Assembly: GCA_027026055.1 (NCBI GenBank)
Contig: JALVPA010000001.1
Span: 1 to 21,918 of the forward strand
Length of the DNA: 21,918 nt
Source: Campylobacteraceae bacterium
Lineage (GTDB): Bacteria; Campylobacterota; Campylobacteria; Campylobacterales; Sulfurovaceae
Reading direction: 5' to 3'
Made by a program: the position numbers and the translations under genes. The notes beneath the pieces were generated by a model that saw only the letters and a program-made list of their open reading frames with translations, was not told the origin of the DNA and did no database searches. The first letter of the stretch is position 1. Every line of letters begins with the position of its first letter. Positions 8,201-14,183 of the stretch are shown piece after piece.

Positions 8201-9084
8201 AGATTGAGAAAATATTCGGTGATTTTGAACAGGTCGAGGGACAAGATACGAAAAAATATGGCGGAACGGGTTTAGGGCTTGCCATTTCTTATAGGTTGGC
8301 AAAAATGATGGGAGGAGAACTCAAAGTCGTTTCCAAAGAAGGAGAAGGATCGATATTTACGCTCGAATTACCTAATATCGATATTGCTTCACTCCGAAAA
8401 CAAGAGGAAAAAGAAGAATATAAACGTAAAATCGTCTTTAAAAAAGCCAAAGTTCTAGCGGTAGACGATGTTGAGGACAATAGAGAACTTATCGTGAGTG
8501 ATTTTGAAGACACACCAATAGAGGTATTTACCGCCGATAATGGCAAAAGTGCGATTGAAGTTTTCAAAAAAGTGCATCCAGACTTGGTACTCATGGATAT
8601 ACGGATGCCGGAAATGAACGGATTCGAAGCGGCAAAGGAGTTAAAAAAAATCTCCGATGTTCCGATAGTCGCTCTTACGGCGTCTATATCGTATGAAAAC
8701 GATGAAGAAATAGATTTGAGGATATTCGACGGCTTTTTGAAAAAGCCGATTTTAAAAGAAAAGCTTTTTGAAGCGCTTTCGCATTTTCTACCGCATACGG
8801 AAGCGGAAATCGAAAAATCGGAAAAAGAGATATCTTTGGACGAAGAAGCGCGTTATATTATAAAGAGAAATAAAGAGAAAATCGGTGTGCTTGTGGAAAA
8901 GGCAAAAACGACAAACAATTTCAACGATATTTCGCAGCTTTATGAAGCTTTAAAATCTATGGCAAAAAAGAATGAAAATGCATCGCTTGCCGCTTTCGTC
9001 GAAATGCTTGGCGATGCAATCGCTACATTCGATATCGCCCAAATTATGAAATTGTTGGATATGATTGGGGAGCATGGGGTATGA
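5251..9084 (+). CDS. Hybrid sensor histidine kinase with three tandem periplasmic SBP_bac_3-type domains
   Basis: The 1277-residue protein begins with a signal sequence (LLLLNLFAALFVCNLWAG). Three consecutive solute-binding (Venus flytrap, BvgS-like) domains follow, at about 45-265, 285-510 and 528-750. Each opens with a similar W/Y-I-x-K-H-...-W-x-P segment. One transmembrane helix (about 763-785) leads to a HisKA domain with H824 in MSHEIRTP and a HATPase domain with N941, DTGVGIP (975-981) and GTGLGLA (1005-1011). A receiver domain contains D1072-D1073, D1116 and K1165. The C-terminal 85 residues form a helical segment resembling an HPt-like domain, but I see no phospho-histidine in it. 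The start is supported by AGGAAGG. It lies downstream of the HD-GYP regulator and overlaps the porin gene by 4 bases. The sensed ligands, probably amino acids or similar small solutes, are unknown. Confidence 0.93.
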   Translation: MFVRLLLLNLFAALFVCNLWAGQVAEYQIDSKENFPHFTQEEKNWIAKHKRVKLGAHKKWIPYDYEDDFGNYSGIAADILKIISKKSGLKFDVVPDKWEETLHKFATHELDGLTAVIENKDEKADFLYTVPYIESPTVVVTQYRRDDISDVNDLKNKTIVINKKAYFKEWLKKNYPTMNLILLNSNVAALKAVASGKVDAYIGNAATAKYLIKKYNFYNLKIVANVPRSKIKLSIAVAKTKPMLFSIIDKSLRSIPKKEFDRIVRRWLRTPGANFVLLTKEEKEYIKKHPFVTVGDGDSWAPIGFVENGKYVGIAKDVLDLISERTGLKFKVVNGDWSRFYEEMIDDKNGSVDMLDTLQLTQERLKYFNFTPPYITMQKYFFIRDDISAKTLKDLEGRTIAIPKYWNEIEFVKTHFPKLNILETETFLDAIDAVITKKADILIDDYTVLEYTLEKRGIYNIVPFKMASKDAIDKIRMATKKKNRVLASILSKGIRSITEAERREIYAKWIKFNKPTTNKIKFEKSEKNWIEKHPVLHFVADPDWAPLEFVDKEGHYQGMVKEYLDLISELTGLTFVRTKANTRQEGVSCIKTKKCDMFSCVKATSERKRFLYFSKPYFSFPVVAVTKTDKMYVEDLDALNGKTVAAIERYAITDLMKNKYPKIKLLIVTSVKEALEAVSKKNAYAFVSLLPIAAYNINKYGFTDLKIAGKLDKKFEFSFAIRKELGHEGVAILNKALSHISEAEKERIKNKWLSIKLKKVVDYTLLWIVLIASTIIIAIILYWTRRLHKEILYRKKIEEELRIAKEKAESANQAKSMFLSNMSHEIRTPMNAIIGFTELLDEQLRDKKLKKYVDTIKNSAHALLRLINDILDLSKIEAGKIEIQKRPVNVHKLFEEVASIFMLKVQEKRLRFVLEDDRSIPDALLLDETRLRQILLNLIGNAIKFTDEGYIKFRVQALAIKDHNSKVDLRIEVEDTGVGIPSDQIEKIFGDFEQVEGQDTKKYGGTGLGLAISYRLAKMMGGELKVVSKEGEGSIFTLELPNIDIASLRKQEEKEEYKRKIVFKKAKVLAVDDVEDNRELIVSDFEDTPIEVFTADNGKSAIEVFKKVHPDLVLMDIRMPEMNGFEAAKELKKISDVPIVALTASISYENDEEIDLRIFDGFLKKPILKEKLFEALSHFLPHTEAEIEKSEKEISLDEEARYIIKRNKEKIGVLVEKAKTTNNFNDISQLYEALKSMAKKNENASLAAFVEMLGDAIATFDIAQIMKLLDMIGEHGV

Positions 9085-10316
9085 AAAAGTTTTATTGGGT
9101 AGCGTTCGTTTCTTTTTTGTTTGTAAACGCAAACGATATCGATGCGATTGTCAATAAAAGAGCGCCACGTCATGAAACGTTTGTTTACGGAGAGGAAAAC
9201 GGAACCTTTTCGGCTACACTGAAACTTTTTTATATGGCGAGAATTTACGATGGCAATCAAACCGATTCCGCTGCTTTCAACGGCGGTGGCATATTCAAAT
9301 ACGAAAGCAAGACTTTTCACGGATTTAAGCTCGGTATGGCTTATTACGGCAGCCACAGAATAGGGGGGTTATATACGAGAGACGAAGGTATCGGTACCTT
9401 TATGCTTCAAAAAAACGGAGACGATATTCATTTTTTGGGTGAAGCGTATTTGCAGTATGTTGTCGATAAAACGAAATTTAAAATCGGTCGTCAACAACTT
9501 GTGACGCCGATACTGAAAAAGATCGAAGAGCGTCTTTTGCCCACCGTATATCAAGCGGCGACGGTAAAAAACAAAGATATCCCGAAAACACTTGTTGAAG
9601 TCGGCTATGTGAATGCATTTACCGGATTCGGTTCGCGTTTGAGCGGGTTTGAAAAAAACGAACGCATGTGGGGAGACGAGGGTGTAGGGTACATATATAT
9701 CGAAAATAAAAGTTTTAAGCGTTTTTCGGTGCGAGCTCAATATGTCCGATCGCTTTCGGATACGTATATGAGAAGAAAAAAAGGTACGCAAACGCTTTTG
9801 GAAAAAAAGGCGAAGATTAAAGATTATCGATATTTTGATTTTAAATATACCTTTCTTTTTAATAAAAACATACATTTGAGAACCAAAGTGCAATATTTGC
9901 AAAACACTTATTATCGAGAGCCTGATGCCAAAGCATTACGCTTTATAGCTACGGTTCCGACATCCAAGATAAATTTCATAATCGAGTGGGATCGCATCAG
10001 AGGCAATCATATAAGACCGTGGTACGGTAGATTGGAACCGAGTAGCGGAAAAGGGTGCTCGATAGTTTTCAAACACAATCGTAAATTTCGCCTTAAATTT
10101 AGATATTTACGTGTAGACACTCTCACAGAAAAATATATTGATGACTTTGTAGAATATAGTGTAAATTTAAAGTACAAAATCGATCATAGATCTACATTTC
10201 GAACTATCGTCAATATAAGAGATCAAAGTAGTGTTGCCGAAAAATTGTTTCATGAGGGCAAAGGCGGTAGAGAAGATAGAACGGATATAAGGATTGTCTA
10301 TTCATGGAATTTTTAA
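9081..10316 (+). CDS. OprD-like outer-membrane porin
   Basis: The 411-residue protein starts with a short signal peptide (MKKFYWVAFVSFLFVNA) and continues with alternating polar/hydrophobic segments expected of a beta-barrel. The segment FLGEAYLQYVVDKTKFKIGRQQLVTP, followed by RLLPTVYQAATV, closely resembles the EAYL-Y-F-...-KIGRQ-TP...MLPN-FEA pattern of OprD-family porins of Campylobacterota. The last residue is Phe (YSWNF), the usual signal for outer-membrane assembly. Its ATG overlaps the kinase stop codon (ATGA at 9081-9084) and lies just after GGGGAGCATGGGGT, so its translation is probably coupled to the kinase. Likely role: diffusion of small organic solutes across the outer membrane; the substrate cannot be read from sequence. 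The barrel part is well supported, the family name moderately. Confidence 0.75.
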   Translation: MKKFYWVAFVSFLFVNANDIDAIVNKRAPRHETFVYGEENGTFSATLKLFYMARIYDGNQTDSAAFNGGGIFKYESKTFHGFKLGMAYYGSHRIGGLYTRDEGIGTFMLQKNGDDIHFLGEAYLQYVVDKTKFKIGRQQLVTPILKKIEERLLPTVYQAATVKNKDIPKTLVEVGYVNAFTGFGSRLSGFEKNERMWGDEGVGYIYIENKSFKRFSVRAQYVRSLSDTYMRRKKGTQTLLEKKAKIKDYRYFDFKYTFLFNKNIHLRTKVQYLQNTYYREPDAKALRFIATVPTSKINFIIEWDRIRGNHIRPWYGRLEPSSGKGCSIVFKHNRKFRLKFRYLRVDTLTEKYIDDFVEYSVNLKYKIDHRSTFRTIVNIRDQSSVAEKLFHEGKGGREDRTDIRIVYSWNF

Positions 10317-10373
10317 TGTCGACGATACAAATGTATACGGCATATTGTTTTACATAAAATGCATTCGTCATAA

Positions 10374-10379
10374 TATAAT
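10374..10379 (+). promoter_or_regulatory. Candidate -10 box for the VWA gene
   Basis: TATAAT in the 138-base gap between the porin and the VWA gene. A weak upstream TTTACA at 10349 has a spacer of 19 bases. A small hairpin, CCGAA-TT-TTCGG at 10380-10391, directly follows the box and would fall at the start of the transcript. The leader to ATG 10455 would be about 70 bases. Confidence 0.5.
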
Positions 10380-10454
10380 CCGAATTTTCGGCTTGTTTCA
10401 AAAAATTTTCACAATTTTTGGTTATGATTGAAATAGAAACAAAAAAGGAAACGG

Positions 10455-12179
10455 ATGCGATATCTTTCGATGATCGGAACGCTATTTGCCGGTGTTACGC
10501 TTTTTATTTATGCCGGTACATCCGAAAAGGTCGACGATTGGGATTTCAATGCGACGGCATACGAGGCACAATTGTCGAGTTCGTATCCGATGGCTACGGT
10601 AAACATTATGCCGGCACCGGTCGCCAAAATGCGGACGAAAACGGTCGGATTTGCGGTTGGCGGCGCGAAAGATACAAACAATTTTTTGCTCAATATCAAA
10701 AACGGCTATTTGCCAAAAATCGACAGTATCACCTACGAAGGGGTCTTTTATCGGCACTATTTCGATATCGATACCAACGCGCAAATGTGCGACGCTTTGC
10801 TGTGTCCCACGTATGCCTTGGCGATCGATCGCGATCCGTTTGCGAAGCGGCGTCGCTATTTTGTCGCGGTCGGACTCAAAGGAGGAAAAGCGGCGCAAAA
10901 CTTCAAGCGACCTCCGCTCAATTTGACAGTGGTGTTGGACGTGTCGGGTTCGATGAGCAGCCCTTTCGATAAGTATTATTATGACGCAAAAACGAAAAGA
11001 AGCGCACGAAAAAGCAAACTCGCCATCGCCACTGAAACGATTGTTGAGATGATGAAGCATCTGCGTCCCGAAGATAGGCTGGGAGTCGTTCTTTTCGATG
11101 ATCGCGCTTACAAAGCCAAACCGCTTCGTAAAGTCGCGAAGACCGATATGCAAGCGATTGCGAAGCATATACTCGATTTGCAGCCGATGGGTGGAACGAA
11201 TTGGAGTGCGGGATATCAAGAGGCGTTGAAACTTTTCGACGGTGTTGTCAAACAAGGGTATGAAAATCGCATACTCTTTTTGACCGATGCGATGCCCAAT
11301 CGCGGCGAACTTTCCAAAGAGGGTTTGTTGGGATTGGCGAAAGAGGCGGCAAAAGAGGGGATTCATACGACTTTTATCGGCGTCGGTGTCGATTTCAATC
11401 CGACATTGGTCGAATATATCGCCAAAATTCGCGGGGCGAACTACTATACGGTCGGTTCGCAAAAAGATTTCGAAAAACGCTTGGATAAAGAGTTTGATAT
11501 GATGGTGACGCCACTTGCGTACGATTTGCATCTGAAAATCGACGGTGAGGCTTTTGAAATCGATGCGATTTACGGCTCGCCCAATGCCGACGTACATACG
11601 GGAGATACGATGTATGTATCGACGCTCTTTCCCAGTAGTGCCGACGAACGCGGTGTCAAAGGTGGCGTTGTGTTGGTACGTTTGAAGCCGAAATCTGATG
11701 CGTCGAAGGAGAAGAAGATAGCGCTAAAAGCGGAATATCTCGATCGAGAGGGTAAACGACACAGTGTGCGTTCGGTAGTCAATTTTGATCGTATCGCAAC
11801 GATACCGTATTATGACGACAGCGGCATACGCAAAGCGATTGTGTTGAGTCGTTATGTTTCGTTGATACAAAATTGGCTCGTCGATGCACGCAAAGGATGC
11901 AACGATCGTCGGACTTTCGAACCCATAGAGATTTTGCGACAAAGATGCTTCGTCTATCCCCCGCTTCGACCGGAATATCCGAAATTGAGCGAATGGGAGA
12001 GAGCTTCGTGCAAATTGGAGGTGAGTGAAGGGTACGCAAAGCTCTTTTCGGTTTTTGCCGACAATTTTACCGAAGAGATGCGTGCCGTAGGAGACGTTTC
12101 GATGAATGAAGAGGCGGAGGTGTTGCGTCTGCTCATTGACCGTGCCGAAAAGAAGGACGATTGGAGACTTCGCCGTTAG
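10455..12179 (+). CDS. Secreted von Willebrand factor A domain protein (YfbK-like)
   Basis: The 574-residue protein has an N-terminal hydrophobic signal (MIGTLFAGVTLFIYAG). A segment at about 70-100 (TNNFLLNIKNGYLPKIDSI, then EGVFYRHYFD) resembles the N-terminal domain of YfbK-type VWA proteins. The VWA domain (about 155-340) keeps the metal-ion-dependent adhesion site: D162-x-S164-x-S166 (DVSGSMS), T248 in GGTNWSAG and D278 in LTDAMPN. The C-terminal 200 residues match the beta-rich region that follows VWA in this family, with scattered cysteines (MCDALLC, KGCND, RQRCF, RASCK) that could form disulfides in the periplasm. ATG 10455 follows AAAAAAGGAAACGG. It appears to be a single-gene unit. 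VWA proteins usually mediate metal-dependent protein binding; the partner is unknown and no MoxR ATPase lies nearby. Confidence 0.85.
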   Translation: MRYLSMIGTLFAGVTLFIYAGTSEKVDDWDFNATAYEAQLSSSYPMATVNIMPAPVAKMRTKTVGFAVGGAKDTNNFLLNIKNGYLPKIDSITYEGVFYRHYFDIDTNAQMCDALLCPTYALAIDRDPFAKRRRYFVAVGLKGGKAAQNFKRPPLNLTVVLDVSGSMSSPFDKYYYDAKTKRSARKSKLAIATETIVEMMKHLRPEDRLGVVLFDDRAYKAKPLRKVAKTDMQAIAKHILDLQPMGGTNWSAGYQEALKLFDGVVKQGYENRILFLTDAMPNRGELSKEGLLGLAKEAAKEGIHTTFIGVGVDFNPTLVEYIAKIRGANYYTVGSQKDFEKRLDKEFDMMVTPLAYDLHLKIDGEAFEIDAIYGSPNADVHTGDTMYVSTLFPSSADERGVKGGVVLVRLKPKSDASKEKKIALKAEYLDREGKRHSVRSVVNFDRIATIPYYDDSGIRKAIVLSRYVSLIQNWLVDARKGCNDRRTFEPIEILRQRCFVYPPLRPEYPKLSEWERASCKLEVSEGYAKLFSVFADNFTEEMRAVGDVSMNEEAEVLRLLIDRAEKKDDWRLRR

Positions 12180-12190
12180 GCGTATCCTGC

Positions 12191-12196
12191 TATAAT
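12191..12196 (+). promoter_or_regulatory. -10 box for ribD, probably giving a leaderless mRNA
   Basis: TATAAT followed by eight more bases (mostly T; the box continues as TATAATTTTTTTT) and then ATG at 12204. With the usual 6-7 base distance from the box to the start site, transcription would begin at 12203-12204, at the start codon itself. No Shine-Dalgarno sequence is present before the ATG, which fits a leaderless message. Confidence 0.6.
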
Positions 12197-12203
12197 TTTT
12201 TTT

Positions 12204-13223
12204 ATGAACGACACATTTTATATGCGCCTTGCCCTTGAGGAGGCGTGGAAATATCAGCTTTTAACCTATCCCAATCCTACGGTAGGGGCGACGGTATTGC
12301 ACAAAGGGCGTATCGTCGCGGTTGAAGCGCACCAAAAAGCGGGCACGTCGCATGCGGAGGTCTTGGCGCTGCTTGCGGCATACGAGACGATGACAAACGA
12401 AAGCGTCGATTTCGACAAATTCGATGCACTCAAAGCGCACGATTTTTTATTAAGCCTTCCCGCAGGCTTTTTTGCCGAGTATAGTCTCTATGTGACTTTG
12501 GAGCCGTGTGCGCACGAAGGAAAAACCCCTTCGTGCGCATCGCTGTTGTCGCGTCTTAAACCCAAAGAGGTCATCTTCGGTATCGACGATCCCGTCGAAG
12601 GACACGGCGGCGGTATCGAACGGTTGCGTCAAGCGGGCATTGCGGTGCGTAGGGGTGTGCTTGAAGAGGCTTGTCGCGTACTTATCGAACCCTTTTTGAT
12701 AGCGCAAAAGCGTACCTTCGTTCTTTTCAAATTGGCACAAACCCTCAACGGAAAAATCGGCGGCGGGGTGATTAGCGGAAAGGCTTCGCATCGGCATACC
12801 CATCGGTTGCGTGCCGTATGCGACAGGCTGCTTATCGGCGGCAACACCGTACGAGAGGACAGACCGAGGCTCGATTGTCGCTATATAGATGCGCCGCCGC
12901 CCGATATTTATATCTATTCGAAACGTACTACTTGGGACAAAACGATTCCTCTTTTCGGTATCGAGGGTCGAGAGGTAAATATAGGCGACAGCCTCGCTTT
13001 TTTGGAACGTCCGGGGTTTGTGTTGGTCGAAGGGGGAGAAGGGATGTTGCATGCGCTGCACGATCGGATAGATTGGACGTTGCACTATCTTTCACCTAAG
13101 CTTTCTTCGAACCAAATATCCTATAATATCGACACGCAAACGCAATTTTTGCATCATGCCTCATGCGGAGAGGATGTGATGCTTTGGAGTAGATGGCTTG
13201 GGCATAGAAAAACTGGAAGATAA
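12204..13223 (+). CDS. ribD: Bifunctional diaminohydroxyphosphoribosylaminopyrimidine deaminase / 5-amino-6-(5-phosphoribosylamino)uracil reductase
   Basis: RibD catalyses the second and third steps of riboflavin synthesis from GTP. The 339-residue protein has an N-terminal cytidine-deaminase-like zinc domain with H50-A-E52 and P101-C102...C111 (PCAHEGKTPSC), and the substrate segment YPNPTVGATV. A C-terminal reductase domain from about 173 includes KLAQTLNGKIG, the segment RLLIGGNTVREDRPRL and VLVEGGEGMLHAL. Between the two deaminase zinc motifs there is an extra stretch (about 61-92, FDKFDALKAHDFLLSLP), which lengthens this loop relative to E. coli RibD. ATG 12204 has no Shine-Dalgarno sequence but sits right after a -10 box. 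The 3' end overlaps the ubiE start by 26 bases. Confidence 0.94.
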   Translation: MNDTFYMRLALEEAWKYQLLTYPNPTVGATVLHKGRIVAVEAHQKAGTSHAEVLALLAAYETMTNESVDFDKFDALKAHDFLLSLPAGFFAEYSLYVTLEPCAHEGKTPSCASLLSRLKPKEVIFGIDDPVEGHGGGIERLRQAGIAVRRGVLEEACRVLIEPFLIAQKRTFVLFKLAQTLNGKIGGGVISGKASHRHTHRLRAVCDRLLIGGNTVREDRPRLDCRYIDAPPPDIYIYSKRTTWDKTIPLFGIEGREVNIGDSLAFLERPGFVLVEGGEGMLHALHDRIDWTLHYLSPKLSSNQISYNIDTQTQFLHHASCGEDVMLWSRWLGHRKTGR

Positions 13224-13935
13224 AGCGTTAAAACAACAAAAGATCGTTGAGATGTTCGACAATATCGCCGATACCTACGATTTGGCGAACCGTGTTTTGT
13301 CGATGGGAATTGACATTTCGTGGCGTAAAAAAGGATGTGATAAAGCGTTTGAAATACTGCAAACGCCTACCGTCGAAAGGGTGGTCGATGTGGCGACGGG
13401 TACGGGTGATTTGCTGTTGATGTGGAAAGAACGTGCCGCCAAACGCGGTATCGCAATCAAACGGTACACGGGAGTGGATCCTTCCAAAGGGATGCTGGAA
13501 GTGGCGCGTAAAAAGGTCGATTTTGCGGAGTTCGTCGAGGCCAAAGCGCAAGCGATGCCGATAGAGGATGCTAGTGCCGATATCGTCTCCATCGCCTACG
13601 GCATTCGCAATGTCGTCGATCGCGAAAAGGCGTTGTGCGAGTTTCATCGTATCTTGCGCCCCGGCGGTTTGGCGGTGATCTTGGAGTTTACCAAACAAGA
13701 TCGCAGCGGAGTAGTCGACAAAATGGTCGATTTCGGGATGAAAAAGGTCTTGCCGCGCATCGGTGGGCTTATTTCCAAAAACTACGAAGCCTACAAATAC
13801 CTTCCCGACTCTATCGAAGCCTTTCTAACCGCCGAGATGTTAAGCGAAGAGCTTGAAGCGGCGGGTTTTAAGATGCGCTATGTCACCTCTTTTTCGATGG
13901 GAATCAGTACGCTTTTGGTTGCGCAGAAAAATTAG
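13198..13935 (+). CDS. ubiE: Demethylmenaquinone/ubiquinone C-methyltransferase
   Basis: The 245-residue SAM-dependent methyltransferase carries the family signature KIVEMFDNIADTYDLANRVLS near the N-terminus, SAM motif I VDVATGTGDLLL (about 63-74), the conserved YGIRNVVDREKAL and FHRILRPGG, and the C-terminal KYLPDSIEAF. In this lineage the quinone is menaquinone, so the likely reaction is C-methylation of demethylmenaquinone at the membrane. The first possible start in frame after a stop (13177) is TTG 13198. It has GGAG at 13186-13189 with an 8-base spacer, so I accept TTG; the next ATG (13252) would cut into the signature motif. The start lies inside the ribD 3' end, suggesting coupled translation. 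Confidence 0.93.
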   Translation: MGIEKLEDKALKQQKIVEMFDNIADTYDLANRVLSMGIDISWRKKGCDKAFEILQTPTVERVVDVATGTGDLLLMWKERAAKRGIAIKRYTGVDPSKGMLEVARKKVDFAEFVEAKAQAMPIEDASADIVSIAYGIRNVVDREKALCEFHRILRPGGLAVILEFTKQDRSGVVDKMVDFGMKKVLPRIGGLISKNYEAYKYLPDSIEAFLTAEMLSEELEAAGFKMRYVTSFSMGISTLLVAQKN

Positions 13936-14155
13936 GAATTAGAAATGAGGAATGAGGAATGAGGAATGAGGAATTTTGGAGGCGGGACTTTAGTCCCGCA
14001 ATATAAATATACGGAAAAGATATCGTTGCGGATCTACCCCAAAGAGTGAGTAATGAGTAATGAGGAATTGCGGATGGGTTTTGAGGATTGCATAAACACT
14101 TTTCAAAAAAATAGCATACCGAAACTATTCACTATTCACTATTCGCTATTCACTA
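13936..14155. repeat. Composite intergenic repeat: tandem heptanucleotides around a palindrome
   Basis: The ubiE-xseA gap is built of short-period repeats. ATGAGGA occurs four times head-to-tail at 13945-13972. TGAGTAA occurs twice and TGAGGAA once at 14047-14067. ACTATTC occurs three times plus GCTATTC once at 14124-14151. The first two blocks read GAAT/TAAT-type heptamers on the + strand and the last reads GAATAGT on the - strand, so the insert is bounded by repeats in roughly opposite orientation. An 18-base palindrome lies between. Such heptamer arrays recall the short tandemly repeated repetitive sequences described in cyanobacteria; whether this is the same class is inference. I see no open reading frame in it. 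Confidence 0.8.
13982..13999. repeat. 18-base palindrome, REP-like
   Basis: GCGGGACTTTAGTCCCGC has two perfect 8-base arms and a 2-base loop, followed by AATATAAATATA. It lies 47 bases after the ubiE stop, so it could serve as a stem-loop at the 3' end of the ribD-ubiE message, but it lacks a T-run and is a poor intrinsic terminator. Its form resembles repetitive extragenic palindromes; whether other copies exist in the genome cannot be seen here. Confidence 0.75.
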
Positions 14156-14183
14156 CATCTGCAAGGAGTTTTCCTTGCAGATG
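14156..14183 (+). promoter_or_regulatory. 12-bp perfect hairpin enclosing the xseA ribosome-binding site
   Basis: CATCTGCAAGGA (14156-14167) and TCCTTGCAGATG (14172-14183) are exact inverted copies with a 4-base loop GTTT. The left arm and loop contain the AAGGAG Shine-Dalgarno sequence (14163-14168), and the right arm contains the anti-Shine-Dalgarno-like TCCTT and ends on an ATG (14181-14183). In RNA this would hide both the ribosome-binding site and the start codon. There is no T-run after it, so it is not a terminator. Confidence 0.75.

Noticed and set aside
10482..11597. A 371-codon open frame on the - strand opposite the VWA gene
   Set aside because: It lies wholly within the well-supported VWA gene, has no recognisable domain and an Arg/His/Phe-rich composition typical of an antisense shadow.
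13945..14151. Possible CRISPR array in the ubiE-xseA gap
   Set aside because: The units are 7 bases long, contiguous and without unique spacers, and there are no cas genes nearby.
14156..14183. Hairpin as an intrinsic terminator of ribD-ubiE
   Set aside because: No T-run follows; the right arm runs straight into the xseA start.
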